From Treponema sp. (GTDB taxonomy: Bacteria; Spirochaetota; Spirochaetia; Treponematales; Breznakiellaceae): a stretch of DNA of 6,881 bases. Made by a program: the position numbers and the translations under genes. The stretch is taken from assembly GCA_031258265.1 (NCBI GenBank), contig JAIRNB010000149.1:1-6881 (forward strand), given 5' to 3'. The notes beneath the pieces are model-generated. The model did no database searches. It was not told the origin of the DNA and saw only the letters and a list, made by a program, of their open reading frames with translations. Below, piece by piece: positions 1 through 4,552 of the stretch. How positions within the stretch are numbered: the first letter of the stretch is position 1; each line of letters opens with the position of its first letter.

Positions 1-204
1 GCCTTTATGCGGGAAGACGGGAACACCCAAATTCTTGCGGCGGTAAACGCTTCAACGGAAACAGTGATACTGCGGATTCCCGCCGCCGTTCTCCTTTCCG
101 GTAAAACCCGCTGGCGGGATCTTTTAAGCGGGGAAGAATTTTCCGCCTCCCCCGGTGGCATCTCCCTGCCTCTGCACCCGTCGTGGCTGCGGATTCTCGC
201 ATAG
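1..204 (+). CDS. C-terminal end of a probable GH13 alpha-amylase/neopullulanase-type glycosidase (5' partial)
   Basis: The frame is open from the left edge and ends at TAG (202-204), so only the last 67 residues are visible. The methionine at 7 is probably internal. The segment reads as the all-beta C-terminal domain found after the catalytic barrel of GH13 enzymes: a strand with AAVNAS, a hydrophobic strand VILRIP, then WRDLLSGEEF, then the closing strand ISLPLHPSWLRIL. In neopullulanases and maltogenic amylases the same order occurs (valNfS, then lxLP, then DLLtGe, then lxpyxxrvL). Such enzymes hydrolyse alpha-1,4 and sometimes alpha-1,6 glucans. No catalytic residue lies in the window, so substrate and localisation cannot be stated. 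The gene converges on trkH with a 207-bp spacer. The family call rests on domain pattern alone and could be off by subfamily. Confidence 0.68.
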   Translation, partial: AFMREDGNTQILAAVNASTETVILRIPAAVLLSGKTRWRDLLSGEEFSASPGGISLPLHPSWLRILA

Positions 205-263
205 CCCCGCGATAGGCAAGCACAGGGGACTGACGCCGCGAATCCATAAGAGGGGGCAGCGGA

Positions 264-297
264 GTAGACCGGACCGGGCGAAGCCCGGGAGGACTAC
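264..297. repeat. GC-rich hairpin in convergent spacer
   Basis: The inner stem CCGGGC (274-279) pairs perfectly with GCCCGG (283-288) around a GAA loop. A second short arm, GTAG (264-267) with CTAC (294-297), flanks it across an unpaired purine-rich internal loop. The position just downstream of the GH13 stop fits a transcription-end or RNA-protection structure for the plus-strand gene. No T-tract follows, so it is not a classic intrinsic terminator. Confidence 0.45.
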
Positions 298-319
298 GGA
301 GTGAGGGGGGGCCGGGATG

Positions 320-336
320 AAAAAAGGCCGCGCCTT
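320..336 (-). terminator. Possible intrinsic terminator of the trkA-trkH locus
   Basis: Read on the minus strand, AAGGC (336-332) and GCCTT (328-324) pair around a GCG loop and run directly into a six-T tract (325-320). It lies about 75 nt beyond the trkH stop. The stem is only 5 bp, so it is a modest terminator by itself. Its placement between convergent genes supports the call. Confidence 0.45.
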
Positions 337-411
337 GGGGGCCGGAGTCCCGGTATTTGGAACCCGTGTGCCCCCCCTATAAAAATGAAAACCCGTAAAC
401 ACGGCAGGCTT

Positions 412-1800
412 CTAACGCCGCCAGTATTCCGGCATGAGCATTACAAAGATAGTCCAAAGTTCCAGCCGTCCGGCGATCATAAAAAAGCTAAGTCCCCATT
501 TGATATAATCGGGGGAAGCGGCGATGGCGGCGCCGCTGTTGAGTTTTCCCAGCCCCAGGCCGATGTTGCCCAGGCATATCAGGGCGGCGTTAAGAGAATC
601 CCAGGGTTCCAGTCCGCCGCTGGTTGTCAGGAGGAAGGAGGCGGCCAGGGTGGCGAAGTAGAGAAAGACAAAACCCGCTACCCCGTAGACTACGTCCTTC
701 CTGCCCACTTTACGGTTAAGCCGGATATTGAAAACTCCCCGGGGGTACAGGAGGCGCCGGGCCTCGTTTTGCGCCTGCTTAAACAGCACGACCCAGCGGA
801 CTACTTTGATTCCCCCGGCGGTGGAACCTGAACAGCCCCCCACAAACATCAGGAGAAGGAGAATCCCCTGGGCCAGGGGGGGCCACAGGTTGTGATCGGC
901 GACTAAAAGGCCGCAGGACGAGGCTATTGATGAGCAGTGGAAAAAAGCCTGGCGGAGGGCGGTGGCAAAGTCCAGTCCCGAAGAATACAGGGACAGGGTG
1001 GTGATCAGGGCGGCGATCCCCAGGATGCTGATGTAGGCCCGGCCTTCGCTGTTACGGAACACATCCCGGATTTTGCCCCGCAGAAGCTGGTAGATCAGGG
1101 CAAAGTTGTAGCCGGCCAGGATCATAAAAATAATGCAGACCCATTCGATAAAGGGCGAGGAGTAGGCGGCGATGCTGCTGTTCCGGGAGCTGAAGCCCCC
1201 GGTGGCTATGGTGGAAAAAGCGTGGAATACCGCGTCAAACCAGCTCATGCCCCCCAGAACTAAAAGGGCCGTGAGCAGGATTGTCAGACCCAGGTAGAGA
1301 AAACAGAGAATCTTTGCGGTGGCGGTGATCTTGGGGGTGATCTTTTCCTTTTCCGGGCCTGTGGTTTCCGCCTTGACCAACTGGAAGCCCCCAATCCCCA
1401 AGAGGGGGAGCAGGGCCACGGTAAGCACCACAATCCCAATGCCCCCCAGCCAGTGAGTCATACCCCTCCACAGGAGCAGGGAACGGGGCAGGATCTCCAC
1501 ATCGGCAAAGAGGGAGATCCCCGTGGTGCTGAAGCCGGAGACGCTTTCAAAGATCGCGTCCACAAGGCGGGGCATGGCCCCGGAAAGCCGGAAGGGGAGG
1601 CTCCCCAGGAAGCATGCGATGATCCAAAAAAGAAAGACCAAAAGAAAACCCGCGGCGGTGGAAAAACGAATCCGTTGTTTCCGGGTAAAAATAAAAAGAA
1701 CCGGCAGGGCCAGGGGCAGGGGGGCGGCCATGGAAATTCCAAAGCTCCGGATCATCCCGTCTTCCCGCAGTATTACTGCGGCGATCAGCGGGGCGGCCAT
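412..1800 (-). CDS. trkH: TrkH-family potassium uptake membrane subunit (true start probably upstream, near 2004)
   Basis: TrkH is the inner-membrane K+-conducting subunit of the Trk system and is gated by TrkA. From the ATG at 1800 it has 462 residues. It shows the four pore-loop repeats of the SKT superfamily: SGFSTTGIS (about 88-96), STIATGGFS (196-204), SSIASSCGL (290-298) and CLGNIGLGLG (409-418). It also has GGCSGSTAGGIKVVR (321-335) and the ending GRLELWTIFVMLMPEYWRR. All other membrane segments are present. The ATG at 1800 is a poor start: no Shine-Dalgarno precedes it (the upstream bases are TTTATATCCCTTTCC) and it cuts inside the first family helix. The frame upstream restores that helix and continues as Gly-X-Y repeats to about 2004, giving about 530 residues. 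It lies downstream of trkA on the same strand and presumably shares its transcript. Pore loop 3 has SCG where E. coli TrkH has TAG. Confidence 0.93.
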   Translation of the reverse strand: MAAPLIAAVILREDGMIRSFGISMAAPLPLALPVLFIFTRKQRIRFSTAAGFLLVFLFWIIACFLGSLPFRLSGAMPRLVDAIFESVSGFSTTGISLFADVEILPRSLLLWRGMTHWLGGIGIVVLTVALLPLLGIGGFQLVKAETTGPEKEKITPKITATAKILCFLYLGLTILLTALLVLGGMSWFDAVFHAFSTIATGGFSSRNSSIAAYSSPFIEWVCIIFMILAGYNFALIYQLLRGKIRDVFRNSEGRAYISILGIAALITTLSLYSSGLDFATALRQAFFHCSSIASSCGLLVADHNLWPPLAQGILLLLMFVGGCSGSTAGGIKVVRWVVLFKQAQNEARRLLYPRGVFNIRLNRKVGRKDVVYGVAGFVFLYFATLAASFLLTTSGGLEPWDSLNAALICLGNIGLGLGKLNSGAAIAASPDYIKWGLSFFMIAGRLELWTIFVMLMPEYWRR

Positions 1801-2004
1801 GGAAAGGGATATAAAGACCGTGAACAGGGCCAGGAGACGGAGTTCCCCGCCGATGCCTGGGAACAGGGGCCGCTTTTCTTCCAGGGGTTTTCCGGTCCAC
1901 CCGGTTTCTCCGGTCCGTCCGCTCTCTCCGGTCTGGCCGGTTTCTCCGGCCTGTCCGCCCTCTCCGGCCTGTCCCGGCGGCGCTAAAGTTCCACGGCGAA
2001 GAAT
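1801..2004 (-). other. In-frame N-terminal extension of TrkH: collagen-like Gly-X-Y segment plus start of helix 1
   Basis: This is 68 codons in frame with trkH and without a stop; the frame is open to the TAA at 2062-2064. From an ATT at 2004-2002 it encodes about ten residues (ILRRGTLAPP), then ten consecutive Gly-X-Y triplets (residues 11-40, DNA 1974-1885). X is Q, E, R, W or K and Y is A, G, T, S or P. A charged linker rich in E, K and R follows, then LRLLALFTVFISLSMAAPL, which matches the opening helix of TrkH proteins (E. coli ITRIVGLLVILFSGTM). No in-frame ATG, GTG or TTG occurs anywhere in 1801-2061. Coding character and family match argue that this stretch is translated; how it is started is open. 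It overlaps the last 22 nt of trkA. Confidence 0.65.
1889..1978. repeat. 18-bp tandem repeat, five degenerate units
   Basis: Five consecutive 18-bp units lie at 1889-1906, 1907-1924, 1925-1942, 1943-1960 and 1961-1978. On the plus strand each begins TCTCCGG or TTTCCGG, as in TCTCCGGCCTGTCCGCCC. Each unit is two 9-bp halves, and each half encodes one Gly-X-Y triplet on the minus strand. The unit length is a multiple of three, so gain or loss of a unit would keep trkH in frame and change the Gly-X-Y length by two triplets. Confidence 0.85.
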
Positions 2005-3467
2005 TTTTCTATCTCCTTTTCGCTGCCATGCTTGGCGATGACGGCCACCCGGTCCCCGGCCTTAAATACATAATCCCCCCGGGGGATAAACGAGTCCCCG
2101 CCCCGGTTTGCCAGCATTACAAGGCCGCCGGAGTTTACGCGGAACTTGGTAATCGGCTTCTCCGCCGCCTCCGCCTCCGGGGCAATTTCGATCTCGTAGA
2201 TACCGATGCCCTCGTCCCCAATCCGGTGGACCCCCCGGAGGGCGCTCCCCGAAAGCCGGGAAATAATCGAATCCACCACCACCTGTCCCAGGGGAACCAC
2301 CACATTAACCCCCAACTGCCGGGCAATAATGCCGTATCCGGCGCCGGAGGCCAGGGCAATAGCCCGGCGGACTCCCCTGGCTTTCAGGTACACCGCGGCA
2401 ATGATGTTAAGTTCCTGCCGCTCCGTGGCGGTAATGATCAGATCCAGATCGTTTATCCGCTCTTCCGCCACAAAACTTTCATCGGAAATATCTTCGTTTA
2501 ACACCAGGGCTTCGGGGAAACGGGCGGACAGTTCCTTGCAGAGGTTGTAATCCTGTTCGATGATAACGATTCTACGCTGGCTTTTGGGGCGCAGGGTTTT
2601 AAGCAGAGAAAAAAGTCTCTTTCCCCTGCCGGGAGTATTAGGAATATTAAAGGGTTCCGCCAGCTCATCCTCCTGTTTCTCCGGGTGGATCAGCCCTTCG
2701 GCAATCAGAGTCCCTATCTGGCCGCCCCCCACAATGCCAATCCTCCTCAGCGCCGGACCGCCCTGACCGGCAAGCTTAAAGACGGCCTCCGTGTCTTCCC
2801 CCCTGGTAAAGATGTGGACCCGGTCCCCCGCCGTCAGAACCGTGGTTCCGCCGGCAAGAAAACTTTTGCCCCCCCGTTCCACCAGAGTCACCAGACTCTC
2901 CCCCGGATACACCCTCCGGTAGTCGATCAGGGAAAGGCCGTCCAGGGGACTCCCCGCGGCAATATCCACGGAACCCAGCTCGTAGGGAGTCCCCGGAAAG
3001 GCCAGCACCTCCCCAATGGCCCCCCGGTCAACGGCGTTAAGCACCCAGCGGGCGGCCTCCACATCGGGGTGGATAAAATGGTCAATCCCCAGCACCGCTC
3101 CCCCCGGAACACCCCCCGCCGAAGCGGATTCCCTTTCCGTATGACGGAAGCGGATGTATTCACTGTTCCGCACCCTGGCAATCTTCACAAGCCGGGGATA
3201 CCGGGAAGCCGCGAGACCGCAGATAATCATGTTAAGCTCGTCGGAGTTGGTAACGCAAACCAGAGCATCCGCCTTGCCAATCTCCGCCTCCTCCAGAACA
3301 CTAAAACTGTTGCCCTCGTCGTTGATCACCAGACAGTCAAGCCGGTTCGACGCATGCCGGGCCCGTTCCTCGTTGGCTTCGATCAGGGACACATCGTGGT
3401 TTTCCTGCACCAGCCGCCGGCACAGCGAAAAGCCGACCCGCCCCGCCCCCACTACGACAATCCGCAT
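1983..3467 (-). CDS. trkA: TrkA, double-RCK NAD-binding regulatory subunit of Trk potassium uptake
   Basis: TrkA is a peripheral cytoplasmic protein that binds nucleotides and gates TrkH. The 494 residues show the duplicated layout of the family. The first Rossmann fold (RCK_N) starts with VVVGAGRVG (4-12) and has the acidic strand end SLIE (E30). The first RCK_C is around 150-230. The second Rossmann fold starts IGIVGGGQIG (243-252) with VIIE (E304). The last RCK_C spans about 405-494, with GDYVFKAGDRVAVIA near the end. E. coli TrkA is about 460 residues; the extra length is mainly an insert at about 262-297 in the second Rossmann fold, rich in E, P, K and R. The ATG at 3467 has GGAG five nt upstream. 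The C-terminus looks complete, so the TAG at 1985-1983 is a genuine end, although its final codons overlap the probable start of trkH. Confidence 0.95.
   Translation of the reverse strand: MRIVVVGAGRVGFSLCRRLVQENHDVSLIEANEERARHASNRLDCLVINDEGNSFSVLEEAEIGKADALVCVTNSDELNMIICGLAASRYPRLVKIARVRNSEYIRFRHTERESASAGGVPGGAVLGIDHFIHPDVEAARWVLNAVDRGAIGEVLAFPGTPYELGSVDIAAGSPLDGLSLIDYRRVYPGESLVTLVERGGKSFLAGGTTVLTAGDRVHIFTRGEDTEAVFKLAGQGGPALRRIGIVGGGQIGTLIAEGLIHPEKQEDELAEPFNIPNTPGRGKRLFSLLKTLRPKSQRRIVIIEQDYNLCKELSARFPEALVLNEDISDESFVAEERINDLDLIITATERQELNIIAAVYLKARGVRRAIALASGAGYGIIARQLGVNVVVPLGQVVVDSIISRLSGSALRGVHRIGDEGIGIYEIEIAPEAEAAEKPITKFRVNSGGLVMLANRGGDSFIPRGDYVFKAGDRVAVIAKHGSEKEIEKFFAVEL
2002..2018 (-). 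promoter_or_regulatory. Shine-Dalgarno plus ATT candidate start (or -1 slip site) for trkH
   Basis: On the minus strand AAGGAG (2018-2013) is followed by 8 nt (ATAGAAAA) and then ATT (2004-2002) in the trkH frame. This is normal spacing for initiation. ATT is a rare but known start codon, as in E. coli infC. The same spot carries an A5 run (2008-2004): a -1 slip on the trkA AAA codon (2006-2004) would move ribosomes directly into the trkH frame at this ATT. Both uses are inferred from sequence only. Confidence 0.4.
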
Positions 3468-3509
3468 AGCAGCTCCGCTTCCACGCAGTCCAAAAATTTC
3501 ATGGCCTTA

Positions 3510-3515
3510 ATTCTA
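3510..3515 (-). promoter_or_regulatory. Candidate -10 box for trkA
   Basis: TAGAAT on the minus strand differs from TATAAT by one base and lies 42 nt before the trkA ATG in an AT-rich stretch. The region 17 nt upstream (TTCCCC) is a poor -35 and forms part of the C-rich hairpin arm. This is a weak prediction. Confidence 0.25.
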
Positions 3516-3530
3516 AAGCTAAAATCAAGA

Positions 3531-3548
3531 GGGGGGAAGCCTCCCCCC
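3531..3548. repeat. G6A/TC6 perfect hairpin
   Basis: GGGGGGA (3531-3537) pairs with TCCCCCC (3542-3548) around the loop AGCC, a very stable 7-bp stem. It lies immediately upstream of the candidate trkA -10 box. No T-tract follows on the plus strand. On the minus strand it is followed by TCTTGATTTTAG, only loosely terminator-like. Confidence 0.55.
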
Positions 3549-3558
3549 ACGTTGCAGC

Positions 3559-3572
3559 CCGGCTTAGGCCGG
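3559..3572. repeat. Small hairpin CCGGC-TTAG-GCCGG
   Basis: A perfect 5-bp stem with a 4-nt loop, 10 bp from the preceding hairpin in the divergent spacer. No function can be assigned. Confidence 0.4.
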
Positions 3573-3730
3573 TCTTCCACTTCCCCCCTCAACGGGGCGG
3601 AACGCCGCGGACAGCGCCGCATAGACAAAGTTTCCGGGACAAACTCCGCCGGGCGGCCCCGTAACGCCCCGGCGCCGGGACCCTAATAAAATTTTCTCCA
3701 ATTCCGATATAGAAAGGGAGGGGTAAAGAA

Positions 3731-4126
3731 ATGAACCGTGGACCCTTATCCGCCACCATTATGCCCAGCATCGGCTACGCCATGAGCGCCGGCCGCGGCC
3801 TGGGGGGCAGAATGTCCCTGCCCGTGGCCCCCGCCATGTATATCTACTCCCACTTCCGCCACGTTTCCGGCACCCCCGCCCCGGAAGGTACCCAGGGAGT
3901 CGCCATCAGCAAGCTTAAAATCCTCGATGTCCTCATTGAACAGCTCAGCCGCATCAAGAAACAGGGCAATGAGGCCCCCCTCAGCGCGGAGGCCGTCTCC
4001 CCCGAGCGGATCGACGCCCTCATAGAACAGTATGAGCAGCAGATCCGTTCCACCCAGGCCGCTTCCCAGGCCCTCGCCTTTAGCCCCATGCCCCAGACCG
4101 GGGCGGTCTTCAACCTGGTGGCTTAA
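3731..4126 (+). CDS. Small protein of unknown function, 131 aa
   Basis: I do not recognise this protein. It is probably real: the ATG at 3731 follows a strong GGGAGGGG (GGAGG 9 nt from the start), codon use resembles its neighbours, and it fills a slot between spacers. Residues 1-47 are rich in Gly, Met, Pro and Ser (SAGRGLGGRMSLPVAP), with no lipobox or clear membrane helix. Residues 59-77 (ISKLKILDVLIEQLSRIKK) look like an amphipathic helix. Residues 91-114 form a second likely helix rich in Q and E (IDALIEQYEQQIRSTQAA). The end is hydrophobic (GAVFNLVA). There are no cysteines and no enzyme motif. The helical pair suggests a self-associating or partner-binding protein, but that is inference. 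It is divergent from trkA and followed by a 431-bp spacer, so it probably forms its own transcript. Confidence 0.72.
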   Translation: MNRGPLSATIMPSIGYAMSAGRGLGGRMSLPVAPAMYIYSHFRHVSGTPAPEGTQGVAISKLKILDVLIEQLSRIKKQGNEAPLSAEAVSPERIDALIEQYEQQIRSTQAASQALAFSPMPQTGAVFNLVA

Positions 4127-4145
4127 AAGCCGCGCAAGAATAGAG

Positions 4146-4173
4146 TTGTTCAAAAACTTCAGTTCTTGAACAA
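4146..4173. repeat. AT-rich inverted repeat after the 131-aa gene
   Basis: TTGTTCAA (4146-4153) pairs perfectly with TTGAACAA (4166-4173). After one A-C mismatch, AAC (4155-4157) pairs with GTT (4162-4164) around a 4-nt loop. It starts 19 nt after the stop of the small gene. No T-tract follows, so it may be a dispersed palindrome or a processing/stability structure rather than an intrinsic terminator. Confidence 0.6.
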
Positions 4174-4182
4174 GTCCAATGA

Positions 4183-4209
4183 GCCGCCGCAGGGCAAGCG
4201 CGGGGTATT
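4183..4209 (-). repeat. REP-like unit C (inverse orientation)
   Basis: The minus strand begins AATACCCCGC (4209-4200), ten bases identical to unit A (4407-4416), and continues through a G/C-rich arm ending GCGGCGG (4189-4183). The short arms CCGC and GCGG can pair. The hairpin is more degraded than in units A and B. Confidence 0.4.
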
Positions 4210-4226
4210 CAATCTCCACAGTCCTT

Positions 4227-4241
4227 AACATTGGTAACATT
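4227..4241. repeat. AACATT direct repeat
   Basis: AACATT occurs at 4227-4232 and 4236-4241, separated by GGT (9-bp period). It could be half-sites for a DNA-binding protein in the presumed GH3 promoter area, but the repeat is short enough to arise by chance. Confidence 0.35.
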
Positions 4242-4255
4242 AGACTTATTCAGGG

Positions 4256-4279
4256 TTTTAGAAAAATGTTTTAGAAAAA
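4256..4279. repeat. TTTTAGAAAAA direct repeat
   Basis: The 11-mer TTTTAGAAAAA occurs at 4256-4266 and 4269-4279, with a 13-bp period and TG between. Each copy is itself nearly palindromic (TTTT with AAAA). This is the most AT-rich part of the spacer and may be an operator, a bent-DNA element or part of the GH3 promoter. Confidence 0.5.
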
Positions 4280-4318
4280 ACGATCCAAGGTCCGCTTTTT
4301 CGGGTAAAATCGAGGCAG

Positions 4319-4340
4319 CCGGACAAGCAAAGCTTGCCGG
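4319..4340. repeat. Hairpin with bulge in GH3 leader
   Basis: CCGG (4319-4322) pairs with CCGG (4337-4340), and CAAGC (4324-4328) pairs with GCTTG (4332-4336) around an AAA loop. A4323 is bulged. This gives a 9-bp stem. Confidence 0.55.
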
Positions 4341-4357
4341 AGATACGTTTTACCTGT

Positions 4358-4381
4358 TTCCCAAAACAGAAGTTTTGGGAA
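4358..4381. repeat. Perfect 10-bp hairpin in GH3 leader
   Basis: TTCCCAAAAC (4358-4367) pairs perfectly with GTTTTGGGAA (4372-4381) around the loop AGAA. No T-tract follows. Confidence 0.65.
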
Positions 4382-4398
4382 GATCCGGTTTATTCGAG

Positions 4399-4467
4399 GG
4401 GGGTCTAATACCCCGCTCCTCTGGGGCGGTTCAATTCCCAGCCGATGATGGCGGGGTGCAGACCCCC
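4399..4467 (+). ncRNA. Candidate structured leader element with two mutually exclusive folds
   Basis: Long-range fold: GGGGGTCT (4399-4406) pairs with AGACCCCC (4460-4467), ACCCCGC (4410-4416) pairs with GCGGGGT (4451-4457), and CTGGG (4421-4425) pairs with CCCAG (4437-4441). Local fold: CCGCTCC (4413-4419) pairs with GGGGCGG (4423-4429) around TCT, with one T-G wobble. The two share 4413-4416 and 4423-4425 and cannot coexist. A terminator-like hairpin follows 13 nt later. It matches no riboswitch class I recognise and could instead be paired REP units. Confidence 0.35.
4407..4436 (+). repeat. REP-like unit A
   Basis: It starts AATACCCCGC, carries the hairpin CCGCTCC-TCT-GGGGCGG (4413-4429) and ends GGTTCAATT. 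Unit B at 4511-4544 shares the leading ATAC, the CCGC...TCT...G-rich hairpin and a GTTC tail. Unit C (4183-4209, opposite strand) shares the first ten bases exactly. Confidence 0.45.
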
Positions 4468-4480
4468 AGTATAAAAGGAG

Positions 4481-4504
4481 AAAAGTCCGCAGGACTTTTT
4501 CTTC
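4481..4504 (+). terminator. Terminator-like hairpin in the GH3 leader (possible attenuator)
   Basis: AAAAGTCC (4481-4488) pairs perfectly with GGACTTTT (4492-4499) around GCA and runs into TTTTTCTTCT (4495-4504). It lies 54 nt before the GH3 ATG, too far downstream of the 131-aa gene to be its obvious terminator. It is therefore a candidate early-termination site for GH3 transcripts. The stem is AT-rich, so strength is uncertain. Confidence 0.4.
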
Positions 4505-4510
4505 TCGACC

Positions 4511-4544
4511 GAAGATACTCCGCCGCTCTGCGGTGGAGTTCTTC
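4511..4544 (+). repeat. REP-like unit B, hairpin just upstream of the GH3 ribosome binding site
   Basis: ACTCCGCCGC (4517-4526) pairs with GCGGTGGAGT (4530-4539) with one G-T wobble around TCT. The stem is extended by GAAGA (4511-4515) with TCTTC (4540-4544) and a bulged T4516, giving about 15 bp in all. It ends two bases before AGGAGG, so it could hold the ribosome binding site clear or hinder loading. Confidence 0.55.
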
Positions 4545-4546
4545 AT

Positions 4547-4552
4547 AGGAGG
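4547..4552 (+). promoter_or_regulatory. Ribosome binding site of the GH3 gene
   Basis: A full AGGAGG five nt before the ATG at 4558. It fixes the start at this ATG rather than at the in-frame ATG six codons later. Confidence 0.85.

Larger units (their letters stand above)
205..411. other. Convergent intergenic spacer
   Basis: This 207-bp gap separates the GH13 end from the trkH end, and both genes run toward it. It contains a GC-rich hairpin (274-288), an A/T-tract hairpin that looks like a terminator for the minus strand (320-336), a G7 run (305-311) and a C7 run (371-377). The open frames crossing it do not look like protein. Confidence 0.6.
3468..3730. other. Divergent intergenic region between trkA and the 131-aa gene
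   Basis: This 263-bp region must hold the promoters for the minus-strand trk locus and probably for the plus-strand small gene. It contains two perfect short hairpins (3531-3548 and 3559-3572) and a candidate trkA -10 box (3510-3515). On the plus-strand side there is an AT-rich patch (3683-3713, including TAATAAAATT and GATATA) just before a strong ribosome binding site, GGGAGGGG (3716-3723). I see no convincing -35 boxes and no coding frame. Confidence 0.5.

Noticed and set aside
301..831. Plus-strand frame starting at GTG near a G-run
   Set aside because: Most of it is antisense to trkH, and the composition (Gly, Gln, Pro, Lys) is typical of shadow frames.
1889..1978. Possible CRISPR array
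   Set aside because: The 18-bp units abut directly without unique spacers and encode Gly-X-Y in frame with trkH.
1453..1986. Plus-strand open frame with repeated FSGLSALSGL-like sequence
   Set aside because: The repeats also appear in this frame because the 18-bp units are a multiple of three, but the rest of the frame is antisense to trkH and unlike a protein. The minus frame continues a known TrkH helix.
1983..2012. Classic X XXY YYZ slippery heptamer for trkA/trkH frameshifting
   Set aside because: No canonical heptamer is present in the trkA frame. Only a weaker single-codon slip on the A5 run is possible, so frameshifting is kept as one of two hypotheses and not as a feature.
2685..3686. 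Long plus-strand open frame (333 aa) across trkA and the spacer
   Set aside because: It runs antisense to a clear TrkA, is rich in Pro, Gly, His and Arg, and has no recognisable domain.
4421..4441. tRNA T-arm-like sequence with GGTTCAATT
   Set aside because: The loop is too long, the stem does not pair in tRNA register, and no acceptor, D or anticodon arms surround it.
4231..4548. Plus-strand 105-aa frame in the GH3 leader
   Set aside because: It has no ribosome binding site, its codons are made of inverted repeats, and it ends in the hairpin before the GH3 ribosome binding site.
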